DNA of 60,762 nt from an uncultured Prevotella sp. (GTDB lineage: Bacteria > Bacteroidota > Bacteroidia > Bacteroidales > Bacteroidaceae): positions 1 to 60,762 of the forward strand of contig CALUEX010000013.1 in the NCBI GenBank assembly GCA_944319815.1, given 5' to 3'. The notes under the pieces were generated by a model. It searched no databases and was not told where the DNA came from. It saw only the letters and a list, made by a program, of their open reading frames with translations. Shown piece by piece: positions 44,929 to 52,999 of this stretch (the stretch's first letter is position 1; each line of letters opens with the position of its first letter). A program made the translations under genes and the position numbers.

Positions 44929-45591
44929 ATGGAACACATTAAGGATTCGGTCATAATAATAAGCGGCGGAATGGACAGCACTACGCTGCTTTACGACATG
45001 AAGGAACGCATCGCCTTAGGCATATCGTTCGACTACGGCAGCAACCATAACGAGCGTGAAATCGGCTTTGCCAAGCTGCATTGCGACCGCTTGGGTATAA
45101 AGCATATCGTTATACGCTTGGGCTTCATGCACGATTATTTCAAGAGTTCGCTGTTGAGCGGTGCCGACGCCATACCTGAGGGGCATTATGCCGACGAGAA
45201 TATGCGGTCTACGGTGGTGCCGTTCCGTAACGGCATTATGCTCTCGATTGCCGCAGGAATAGCCGAGAGCGAGGGCTTGAAGTATGTGATGATGGCCAAC
45301 CACGGCGGCGACCATGCCATATATCCTGACTGCCGGCCCGAGTTTGTCAGTGCGATGAGTGCAGCCACCAAGGCCGGTACGTATCCCGGCATAGAGATAT
45401 TGGCACCGTACACCAACCTGACGAAAACGGACATAGCGCGCCGCGGCAAGCAGCTCGGCATCGACTATGCCGAGACGTGGAGTTGCTACAAGGGCGGCGA
45501 ACGCCACTGCGGCAAGTGCGGAACGTGCGTTGAGCGGCGTGAGGCCCTGCGCGATGCCGGCATAGAGGACAGGACGGAATACGAGGAATAG
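44929..45591 (+). CDS. queC: 7-cyano-7-deazaguanine synthase
   Basis: QueC converts 7-carboxy-7-deazaguanine to preQ0 with ATP and ammonia, in queuosine synthesis. The 220-residue protein starts with the PP-loop SGGMDSTTLLYDM, has the FDYGSNHNEREI block, ANHGGDHAIYPDCRPEF, and ends with the zinc site in CYKGGERHCGKCGTCVERR. No queD, queE or queF is in the window. Its TAG stop abuts a dispersed CCCCCTCCC-type repeat. Confidence 0.96.
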   Translation: MEHIKDSVIIISGGMDSTTLLYDMKERIALGISFDYGSNHNEREIGFAKLHCDRLGIKHIVIRLGFMHDYFKSSLLSGADAIPEGHYADENMRSTVVPFRNGIMLSIAAGIAESEGLKYVMMANHGGDHAIYPDCRPEFVSAMSAATKAGTYPGIEILAPYTNLTKTDIARRGKQLGIDYAETWSCYKGGERHCGKCGTCVERREALRDAGIEDRTEYEE

Positions 45592-45655
45592 CCCCCTCCC
45601 AACCACCCCGAGGGGAGGAGAATGGATGAATTAAGGTGAGAAGGCGAAATGGATG
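45591..45655. repeat. CCCCCTCCC-type dispersed repeat (R4), copy 1
   Basis: gccccctcccaacc, then ccccgagggg, then aatggatg and gagaaggc. The same order of words occurs inverted at 56190-56237. The repeat begins within the queC stop codon. Confidence 0.65.
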
Positions 45656-45671
45656 GGATGATAGGAATAAC

Positions 45672-45708
45672 AAAAAGGGCGGGAAGCAATAGCTTTCCGC
45701 CCTTTTTA
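45672..45708. terminator. Bidirectional terminator between queC and the beta-barrel gene
   Basis: Stem aaaaagggcgg with its complement and a short loop, A-run and T-run on either side, between convergent genes. Confidence 0.85.
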
Positions 45709-45726
45709 TGGTTTGATTATCCCGGA

Positions 45727-46263
45727 TTAGAAGTTGTAGTAAACACCGAGAGTGATGTTGTTGCCGTCAAGGTCGAGACCCCATGCGTTAGTTTTGCCTC
45801 CATGGTCGTACTTTGTCTGCTGCCATCCGAGGAAACCAACGTGAGCGATGAGGCTGAACTTGTCAAGTTTCAGTTCAACACCCGGCTTCAATCCGATTGA
45901 CCATCTGTCGCCCTGTCCGTTGTAATGCTTGTATCCGAAGCCACCGTCGCAGAATACGTTGATGAGCTTGCTGTGCAGGAATGTGTAGCGTGCATAGGGA
46001 TTTATTTCAAACGTTCCCCTTGTGCCACTGTAGTTAAGGCTACCGTCAGAAGACAAGTTGCCCTTAGACCATCCGAACATTACGCCGGCTGCCCAGTCGT
46101 CGCTGAACTTATAGCCAACTTCCGGCAAAACGCTGAATACAGTCTCGTCGTCGTCACCACCGTTGTCAACGCTTGCGATGCCGACGTTACCGCCGATGTA
46201 GACCTGTGCGCTTGCGCATACCGCAAACATGGCGGCTACCAATGTCATGTAAATCTTTTTCAT
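45727..46263 (-). CDS. Small outer-membrane beta-barrel protein
   Basis: 178 residues: signal peptide MKKIYMTLVAAMFAVCASAQ, then alternating aromatic/polar strands of an eight-stranded barrel (VYIGGNVGIASVDNG, FSVLPEVGYKFSDDWAAGVMFGW and so on), ending in the aromatic GVYYNF typical for outer-membrane insertion. It fits the porin-family/OmpX-like class. It is well expressed to judge from a tatatttg promoter element near 46335 (minus strand). Role unknown; likely a structural or adhesive surface protein. Confidence 0.85.
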   Translation of the reverse strand: MKKIYMTLVAAMFAVCASAQVYIGGNVGIASVDNGGDDDETVFSVLPEVGYKFSDDWAAGVMFGWSKGNLSSDGSLNYSGTRGTFEINPYARYTFLHSKLINVFCDGGFGYKHYNGQGDRWSIGLKPGVELKLDKFSLIAHVGFLGWQQTKYDHGGKTNAWGLDLDGNNITLGVYYNF

Positions 46264-46412
46264 CTTTGTACCCTTTCTTAAATTAAGTTAGACAATCAAT
46301 AATGTAACATTAAATTCTATCAATTTTCACGGTGCAAATATATCAATTTATTATGCAAGCAAAAAGTATTTTATGACATTTTTCAGTTGTACAAGTAAAA
46401 TGTGTTAAATAT

Positions 46413-46443
46413 TTGGAACAATCGAACAAATTGGATACCTTTG
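46413..46443 (+). promoter_or_regulatory. Promoter of kdsA
   Basis: TTG at 46413-46415 and tacctttg at 46436-46443, with a 20-bp spacer, ahead of the kdsA ATG at 46472. Confidence 0.75.
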
Positions 46444-46471
46444 CAACCTTGATTGAGACGTAAAACTTTTT

Positions 46472-47230
46472 ATGATGCAACCAGTTTTCATATCCGGCCC
46501 TTGCGTTATAGAGTCACAGGAGCTTTTAGATAACGTGGCAGGGTATATTTCGGCCCTGAACAAGGCATTTGGCATTGACATAATATTCAAGGCTTCGTTC
46601 GATAAGGCTAACCGCACGTCGATACATTCATACCGCGGTCCGGGCATTGATAGGGGCTTGCAGATGTTAGCCGATGTCAAGTTGAAATACGGCTTGAGGG
46701 TGCTTACCGATATTCACGAGAGTTGGCAGGCCGAACCTGTAGGCGAGGTAGTTGATGTAATACAAATCCCGGCATTCCTGTGCCGGCAGACCGACTTGCT
46801 TGTGTCTGCGGCACGGACGGGGCGTACAGTCAATATAAAGAAAGCGCAGTTCTTGAGCGGGCGCGACATGGTTTACCCTGTAGAGAAGGCACGTGATGCC
46901 GGTGCAACGGAAATATGGCTGACCGAAAGAGGTAATATGTACGGGTACAATAATTTAATAGTGGACTTCCGTAATATTGCCGATATGCAGGAAATAGTGC
47001 CTACCGTAATCATGGATTGCACGCATAGCGTACAGCGTCCTGGGGCAGGAGGTGGCAAGACTTCCGGCGACCGTCGTTTTGTACCGGCTATGGCGCTTGC
47101 GGCAAAGGCTTTCGGTGCAAGCGGTTATTTCTTCGAGGTGCATCCAGACCCGGATAACGCACTTAGCGACGGGCCAAATATGCTCAGGCTTGATGATTTG
47201 GAAGCCGTGGTTAGGAGTATTTTGGAATAA
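46472..47230 (+). CDS. kdsA: 3-deoxy-8-phosphooctulonate (KDO-8-phosphate) synthase
   Basis: KdsA condenses phosphoenolpyruvate and arabinose-5-phosphate, the precursor step to KDO of lipid A. The 252-residue protein has SGPCVIES, where Cys11 takes the place of the Asn of the E. coli enzyme, so this is the metal-dependent class. Other family blocks are KASFDKANRTS, TDIHE, IPAFLCRQTDLL, TERGNMYGYNNLIVDFR, DCTHSVQRPG and EVHPDPDNALSDG. The next gene, kdsD, makes its substrate. Confidence 0.96.
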   Translation: MMQPVFISGPCVIESQELLDNVAGYISALNKAFGIDIIFKASFDKANRTSIHSYRGPGIDRGLQMLADVKLKYGLRVLTDIHESWQAEPVGEVVDVIQIPAFLCRQTDLLVSAARTGRTVNIKKAQFLSGRDMVYPVEKARDAGATEIWLTERGNMYGYNNLIVDFRNIADMQEIVPTVIMDCTHSVQRPGAGGGKTSGDRRFVPAMALAAKAFGASGYFFEVHPDPDNALSDGPNMLRLDDLEAVVRSILE

Positions 47231-47258
47231 GTGGAGAAACTTATTATTCTTAAAAAAT

Positions 47259-48227
47259 ATGGAAATCAGTGAACGCTTGAACCATGTGAGGGAATATGCC
47301 TCACGCTGCATACGTGAGGAGGCACAGGCCGTGTTGGATTTGTTGCCGCAGCTTGACGGGAATTTTGACAAGGCGGTTAGCCTGATGTATCACTGCCACG
47401 GCAAAGTGATAGTGACAGGAGTCGGCAAGAGTGGCCATATTGGGGCAAAGATAGCCGCTACATTGTCGAGTACGGGCACGCCGTCATTCTTTATCAATCC
47501 ACTTGACGTGTTTCACGGTGACCTGGGTGTAATGACCAAGGATGACGTTGTGCTGGCAATCAGCTATTCAGGGCAGACTGACGAGTTGCTGCGTTTCATA
47601 CCGATGGTGTTGCACATGGATATTCCAATCATAGGAATGAGCGGCAATCCAGCCTCGTTGCTTGCGAAGTATAGCACGGTGCACCTGCACGTACAGGTTG
47701 AGAAAGAGGCTTGTCCGCTAAACCTTGCTCCGACAAGCAGCACGACGGCAACACTCGTAATGGGTGATGCCTTGGCTGTTGCGTTGATGGAAGTCAGGGA
47801 TTTTAAGCCGAGGGACTTTGCGCAGTTCCATCCCGGCGGAGAGCTCGGAAAGAGGCTGTTGACCACGGCGCAAGATGTTATGCGGACGGAAGATATGCCA
47901 GTTATGCCGCCTACGATGCATCTCGGCGAGGCCATAATCCATGTAAGCAAGGGCAAGTTAGGACTTGGCGTTGCCGTTGTTGACGGCAAGATTGTGGGGC
48001 TTATAACTGACGGTGACATACGCCGGGCGATGGAGAAATGGCAAGCACAGTTCTTTAACCGCACGGTGGCCGACATAATGACGCGCCAGCCAAAGGTTGT
48101 GCCGCCAGACATGAAGATAAGTGACATCCAGGGTATAATGAACAAGTATAAGATACATTCGGTGCTTGTAGTTGACGGCGACAGGCATTTGCTTGGAGTT
48201 GTAGACCATTATAGTTGTATGTTGTGA
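47259..48227 (+). CDS. kdsD: D-arabinose-5-phosphate isomerase
   Basis: A 322-residue isomerase turning ribulose-5-phosphate into arabinose-5-phosphate for KdsA. The SIS domain (about residues 40-180) carries VTGVGKSGHIGAKIAATLSSTG, HGDLGVM, AISYSGQTDE and NLAPTSSTTATLVMGDALAV. Two CBS domains (about 205-322) end the protein. The open frame runs 207 bp further upstream inside kdsA, but the ATG at 47259, 28 bp after the kdsA stop, precedes the conserved start. The two genes form an operon. Confidence 0.95.
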   Translation: MEISERLNHVREYASRCIREEAQAVLDLLPQLDGNFDKAVSLMYHCHGKVIVTGVGKSGHIGAKIAATLSSTGTPSFFINPLDVFHGDLGVMTKDDVVLAISYSGQTDELLRFIPMVLHMDIPIIGMSGNPASLLAKYSTVHLHVQVEKEACPLNLAPTSSTTATLVMGDALAVALMEVRDFKPRDFAQFHPGGELGKRLLTTAQDVMRTEDMPVMPPTMHLGEAIIHVSKGKLGLGVAVVDGKIVGLITDGDIRRAMEKWQAQFFNRTVADIMTRQPKVVPPDMKISDIQGIMNKYKIHSVLVVDGDRHLLGVVDHYSCML

Positions 48228-48303
48228 TTTTTAAGTGAAAGGGGCGTGTGTGGACGAGTGTCATAGCCGTACACGCCTTGTTTGCAATAATTAGGGAAAA
48301 AGG

Positions 48304-49566
48304 ATGAAGAGGATTGTTTTCGTATTATGGTTTGTGCTTGCCTGCGGCATTGCGGGTTCACAGACCTCTGACTCGTTGATTGTAAATTGCCTGAGGGAAG
48401 AGGGCATCAAGTTTTCTGATAACAACTCGGTTACGCTGTTGATGAACGGCCAAGAGAAATTTGACGATATGTTCGATGCTATCCGGCAGGCACGCAGCAG
48501 TGTGCACCTTGAATATTTCAATTTCCGTAACGACTCCATCGCCTCGTTGCTTTTTGACATACTGGCAGAGAAAGCGGCACAAGGAGTGGAGGTCAGGGCT
48601 CTGTTTGACGGTTTTGGGAATGACTCAAACAATCGTCCATTGAAAAAGAAGCATATTGAGGATATACGTTCACGAGGTATTGGGATTTATGAGTTTGACC
48701 CGATACGTTTCCCTTGGGTTAATCATGTGTTCCACCGTGACCATCGCAAGATAGTCGTAATAGATGGCAAGATTGCCTATACAGGTGGGATGAACGTGGC
48801 CGACTATTATATTACTGGAACGGAGCAAGTGGGAGAGTGGCGTGATATGCACTGTCGCATTGAAGGCGACGAAGTGAATACCCTGCAAGCCATTTTCCTG
48901 AAAATATGGAATAAGGTGACGGGGCAGGATGTGCATGGAGCTAAATATTTCAGGGGGTATCACGGGGCAGATTACATAACGGGACTCAAACCTGATACTT
49001 GCGTTACGGCGGGGAAGAAGATGGTTGGCATAATTAACCGTGAACCGAGGACAACGAATGGAATAATAAGGAAATTCTATACTGAAGCAATAAACTTTGC
49101 CAAGGATAGCATAAAGTTGGTAAATCCTTACCTTACATTAAACAATACGTTGAAGCGCGCATTGCGCAATGCCGTAAAGCGAGGCGTGAAAGTGGAAATA
49201 ATGGTGTCAGAGAATAGCGACATACCTTTGACACCAGACTGTGTGTTTTACAATGTGCATAAATTAATGAAGCACGGAGTGAATGTATGGATATACCAAA
49301 AAGGTTTCCATCATACCAAGGTAATAATGGTTGATGGAAAGTTTTGTACCGTAGGCAGTGCCAACCTGAACGCGAGGAGCTTGAATTTTGACTATGAGGA
49401 AAACGCGGTTATCATAGACCCTTGTACGACAAAGGAATTGGATGAGATGTTTGAGCGTGACAAGGCACACTCTTTCAAGTTGACAGAGGATGTATGGGAC
49501 AAATGGAGAACGCCGTGGCAGAAGTTTGTAGGATGGTTTGCCCATTTGCTTACGCCGTTCCTTTAA
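48304..49566 (+). CDS. Phospholipase D-family cardiolipin-synthase-like protein
   Basis: 420 residues with two HKD motifs: HRDHRKIVVIDGKIAYTGGMN near residue 143 and HHTKVIMVDGKFCTVGSANL near 340. Cardiolipin synthases join two phosphatidylglycerols. Unlike the usual form, with two N-terminal helices, this one begins with a hydrophobic segment ending in GSQT that looks like a cleavable signal, so the enzyme may act in the periplasm. No neighbour supports another substrate. The gene follows kdsD after 76 bp. Confidence 0.85.
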   Translation: MKRIVFVLWFVLACGIAGSQTSDSLIVNCLREEGIKFSDNNSVTLLMNGQEKFDDMFDAIRQARSSVHLEYFNFRNDSIASLLFDILAEKAAQGVEVRALFDGFGNDSNNRPLKKKHIEDIRSRGIGIYEFDPIRFPWVNHVFHRDHRKIVVIDGKIAYTGGMNVADYYITGTEQVGEWRDMHCRIEGDEVNTLQAIFLKIWNKVTGQDVHGAKYFRGYHGADYITGLKPDTCVTAGKKMVGIINREPRTTNGIIRKFYTEAINFAKDSIKLVNPYLTLNNTLKRALRNAVKRGVKVEIMVSENSDIPLTPDCVFYNVHKLMKHGVNVWIYQKGFHHTKVIMVDGKFCTVGSANLNARSLNFDYEENAVIIDPCTTKELDEMFERDKAHSFKLTEDVWDKWRTPWQKFVGWFAHLLTPFL

Positions 49567-49577
49567 GTCCCATACGG

Positions 49578-51782
49578 TCAGGCTTCGTATGCAATGAGGT
49601 CGGCCATTAGCCTAAGGTCGGTTTCGCTTATTCCGTGTTTGGTGAGAAAGGCATGGTCGTTCTCCAGTTCCCGTGATAAGTTGTATTTGGGGGTGTCAGG
49701 ACCGCTTGCTTTTATGAAGTCTTTAAACAGGCTGACGGCTGCAGGGATGTTACCCATCAACCATTGGCAATAACCGGCGTTCAGGCGGTCGCCGGTTTCA
49801 ACTTCTTCACTCTTTAATAGCCTGTTGTATGCTTTGTTTGCTTGCTCGTATTTGCAAAGTCCCATGAGGTTCCATGCCAAGACTCTTGTTATAGACATGG
49901 AATCGGGGTTTTCAATGTCAAGCTTGTATAGCAGGTTCATTGCTTTCTGGTAGTTTTCTGATTTTGACAATGCCACGCAGTAATTTAGTGCGATGGTGCT
50001 GTTTGTCGGGTCTTGCTTGTGTAAGGCCTCATAACATATTGATGAATGTTCGTATTTTCCGCATTCAAAATAGGCACGGGCAAGCAATGACAAGATACGT
50101 TTGTTGCCTGGTTCCAGGTTGTTGATGTTTTCAAGGCATTTGACGGCCATGTCTGGACGTTTCTTGAAGTTGAGCATATATATGCTTTTGACAAGTTGCA
50201 TTTTTGTGTTATCCATGTCGTCATATCTCGATATGAGCTTTTCCAGTGCTTCTTTATTCTTGTGCTTTAGCATGAAATAACACAAATCAGGTATCGTTTC
50301 CTTTATTCCGCTATCCTTAAATATATCATTTGTGATGAACGTGAAATGTTCTATGTCAAACGGGTTTGCGAGTTGTTCGCGTTGGGAGAACAGCTTGAAA
50401 AAGCGGTACATATCTTGGAGTATCATTCTTCTGATGTATGTAGGTTGCTTTTGCTCTTCGGTGCTGGTTACTTGTCCCAATGCGTCGGGGGTGTTCATCA
50501 TCTCTTTCATGTTCTCTGGTAAGCGACTGATTATTGACGATACCGCAAGGGTAAATGAATACTTGTCGCTATCGCAGAAAGGACCGTTGTTCAAAATGTT
50601 GGCCAATAGAGGTGTTCCTTTTAAGTTTCCCGTAGTGTTTGATATGTCAGGGTGTTCGAGAAAGAAAGGATAAAACCAGTTTACGACATTGTAGAAGAAG
50701 GGAAAACGCTTCATTTGTGAAAAACCTCCAAAATAAATGTCAGAACCTGCCTTTTGCATATTCATCATTTTCTTGAAACTTTCTTCCATCTTTTCCATGG
50801 CCCTGTCGGATGCTCCCGGGTCAAAAATATCGGTCATAGGGTCTTCTTCTTTTTCCGTAATGCCGAACCTTGTGATGTTGAGGTTGTTGTTTTTTATGAG
50901 TTCAGGCATTATGTCCCGTTGTATCTTGTCTGCGTCTTGTTGTGTGTTCAGGCAGAACACAATTTGTTTTTGTAGCTCAACAAGTTCGTTGATAATGCTT
51001 GTGTCTTTTAGGATTTCATTAATATTGTTTTTTTGTTTTTGGAGGATATTGGTGCTTGAAGGTACTGAGAACACCCAACCTATTAGGGCTTTCTGGCGTA
51101 TTTTTTCGTCGTGTGCTTTTATGTATGTGTTCAGCAGAACTTCAAATTTATTGGCATCAAAGTTGTTCATCGTAGCCAATGTCAAAGCACTTACTATTAG
51201 TTGGGCATCGATGGAATCTATTGTAGGGGACAGCAGCAAGCTGCAAAAAAAATCTGCATCATGTTCGTTCCATTGTTTTGATGTTACAATGTTACAGAAC
51301 AATGCTTTCATGAAATCCGTGTGATTGCGGTATAGACTTTGGCTTTTGTTCGTTTTCCCTGGTTCGGGTTCCAGTGAAAGTAGAGCTACGTCGGCAACAA
51401 AGTTTTCAAGTTCTTGTTTAATGTTTTCGTTTGAAAGGTCTTTGTTGCTGGACTTGCGCGACGTTTCTATGAAGAAAGGCACGTTCTGTATCTTGTATGA
51501 CATCATGAAATCACTCGTAAAGCGGTAAAGCCTTACCAGTAGGCCGTTGTATATGTTTTCCCGTTGTGGGTCATTAAAGCCTTGCTTCATGTATCCGAGC
51601 ATCAACTTGTAGTTGTTTTCAATGTTTTCAAGTTCTTCGTCATACATGAGGTGTGGGTTGGCGTTTACGAGAGTGCGTAAGGCTTGTATGGCCGGGCCTA
51701 ACATATTGCAGCCTATTTTGTCGAATATGTCCTTGAATTTTTTTGTGGTATTGTTATCCATCTGTCTCTTCATTTTAGCCAT
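49578..51782 (-). CDS. Large TPR-containing protein of unknown function
   Basis: 734 residues, no signal peptide or membrane segment. The C-terminal third (about 520-700) is a row of TPR-like helical pairs, with KCLENINNLEPGNKRILSLLARAYFECGKYEHS (read in part) and ALNYCVALSKSENYQKAMNLLYKLDIENPDS. The N-terminal two thirds is helical with no family I know; aromatic segments occur in FPFFYNVVNWFYPFF near 365. It follows the orphan binding lipoprotein, overlapping it by 13 bp if the first ATG is used, or separated by 8 bp with the ATG at 51761. A scaffold role is a guess. Confidence 0.75.
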   Translation of the reverse strand: MAKMKRQMDNNTTKKFKDIFDKIGCNMLGPAIQALRTLVNANPHLMYDEELENIENNYKLMLGYMKQGFNDPQRENIYNGLLVRLYRFTSDFMMSYKIQNVPFFIETSRKSSNKDLSNENIKQELENFVADVALLSLEPEPGKTNKSQSLYRNHTDFMKALFCNIVTSKQWNEHDADFFCSLLLSPTIDSIDAQLIVSALTLATMNNFDANKFEVLLNTYIKAHDEKIRQKALIGWVFSVPSSTNILQKQKNNINEILKDTSIINELVELQKQIVFCLNTQQDADKIQRDIMPELIKNNNLNITRFGITEKEEDPMTDIFDPGASDRAMEKMEESFKKMMNMQKAGSDIYFGGFSQMKRFPFFYNVVNWFYPFFLEHPDISNTTGNLKGTPLLANILNNGPFCDSDKYSFTLAVSSIISRLPENMKEMMNTPDALGQVTSTEEQKQPTYIRRMILQDMYRFFKLFSQREQLANPFDIEHFTFITNDIFKDSGIKETIPDLCYFMLKHKNKEALEKLISRYDDMDNTKMQLVKSIYMLNFKKRPDMAVKCLENINNLEPGNKRILSLLARAYFECGKYEHSSICYEALHKQDPTNSTIALNYCVALSKSENYQKAMNLLYKLDIENPDSMSITRVLAWNLMGLCKYEQANKAYNRLLKSEEVETGDRLNAGYCQWLMGNIPAAVSLFKDFIKASGPDTPKYNLSRELENDHAFLTKHGISETDLRLMADLIAYEA

Positions 51783-52687
51783 TTATTGGCAGTGTCAATG
51801 TCTTTTGGTCGTGGAGCCTTTGCGTGCTGGAACTTTAGCTTTGGCAATGCGTTGATTGTTTTGTCGTCTAATTTATAATGCTTTTTCAGCGTTGAGGAGT
51901 AATGTTTTATACCGAGTTTATTAATTGAGTCGCAGGCAGCATTATATCCGGCAATGAAAATGTCGAATTGCTGTTGTCGGCGCTTGTCTTTCATTTCATT
52001 GCTATTGAATGCTATAACACCGAAGTACATATCCTTGTCACGGCTATCCATAAGTACGGGGTGTTTGTACATCCTTGCCTTTGTGGCCTGTGGCTCAGGA
52101 AGAAGCATCGCATCCATTTCGTTGTTGAGCAACATCTGCAGTCTCAAATCGACGTCGTTTATCTGGATTTTGAAAACTTCTTCTTGTTTTATCTTTGCAC
52201 TGTCAATCGCATAATCAGCAAGCAGTGCCGTTGCAGAGAACCTTGCCATGGCTATCATCTTGTCGGTCATTTGATTTAGCCTTCTTATTCTTGCCGTTTT
52301 GTTGCTTATGATTTGCCAGTAAGCGTTAGTGGCGGCAATATAGTCAAGTGCCAAACCTCTTTTTTTCATATATTGCCCTCGTACTATGTCGGTTATGCAT
52401 CCTTCCAGTCTGCCTTTTTCAAAAGCTGCGTCGCAATCTATTTGCGATTTGAAAGGCTTTAACCGTATGTCGGCTTTCGTCGAGTCAAACAAGTTATGGT
52501 CCTTAGCGACATATATTGGCAGACAGTCAAGCGTTGGCATTACTCCTATTTTAAGAGCCAACGAATCTTCTTTTTTCAGCCTTTCCTGTTCGGCGCGTGT
52601 TTGCCTTTTCATTTCGTCATACGATGGGCCGCATCCGGAAAGGATGATGGCCGCCATCAAGGATATGACAATATATATGGGTTTCAT
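51770..52687 (-). CDS. Orphan type II periplasmic-binding lipoprotein
   Basis: 305 residues with signal and lipobox LSGC (Cys19), then a SsuA/THI5-like binding-protein domain: LKIGVMPTLDCLPIYVAKDHNLFD near 47, the second-lobe SATALLADYAIDSA near 152, and QMLLNNEMDAMLLPEPQATKA near 185. Such proteins usually serve ABC importers of sulfonates, pyrimidine precursors or similar, but no permease or ATPase is adjacent. A coupled TPR protein follows. The anchor suggests a role as tethered receptor. Its leader begins near 52860 and is about 170 nt long. Confidence 0.8.
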   Translation of the reverse strand: MKPIYIVISLMAAIILSGCGPSYDEMKRQTRAEQERLKKEDSLALKIGVMPTLDCLPIYVAKDHNLFDSTKADIRLKPFKSQIDCDAAFEKGRLEGCITDIVRGQYMKKRGLALDYIAATNAYWQIISNKTARIRRLNQMTDKMIAMARFSATALLADYAIDSAKIKQEEVFKIQINDVDLRLQMLLNNEMDAMLLPEPQATKARMYKHPVLMDSRDKDMYFGVIAFNSNEMKDKRRQQQFDIFIAGYNAACDSINKLGIKHYSSTLKKHYKLDDKTINALPKLKFQHAKAPRPKDIDTANKWLK

Positions 52688-52999
52688 ATTTTCCGTAGTT
52701 GTAAATTAGGTATGGCATGGTGTCCTATTGCGGTGTGCTTGGGATACTGTCGGCCATGCTATGAATGTGCAATTTATTAAAAAGGGCAGCCCTGCGTTTT
52801 ACACGCGAGTCGCCCCTTCCGCGTTATTTAATGTGCGATATTAGCCAAAACAGCTTTTTTAATATGCTGCAAAGTTAGTGATTTATTTTGTAACAAAAAA
52901 AAATATTGATATTTTTGTAGGACAAAATCAAGGAGGTGAAGTTACGTTGAAAATGTTTTTTGTGGTAATAGTTGTTTCACGCTCCGAAAATTAAATCTT
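52688..52999. other. Divergent regulatory region between the binding lipoprotein and radA
   Basis: Two promoters sit back to back: caaagtta (52870-52877, minus) and TTG-N19-tatttttg (52888-52890 and 52910-52917, plus, for radA). The minus leader contains a G/C-rich hairpin at about 52784-52828 (aaaagggc... / ...gcccctt with an inner gcg/cgc) that could act as terminator or attenuator. No gene is seen. Confidence 0.5.

Noticed and set aside
47052-47258. A longer kdsD start inside kdsA.
   Set aside because: The extra 69 residues lie antiparallel to nothing but overlap kdsA in another frame, and KdsD homology starts at the ATG at 47259.
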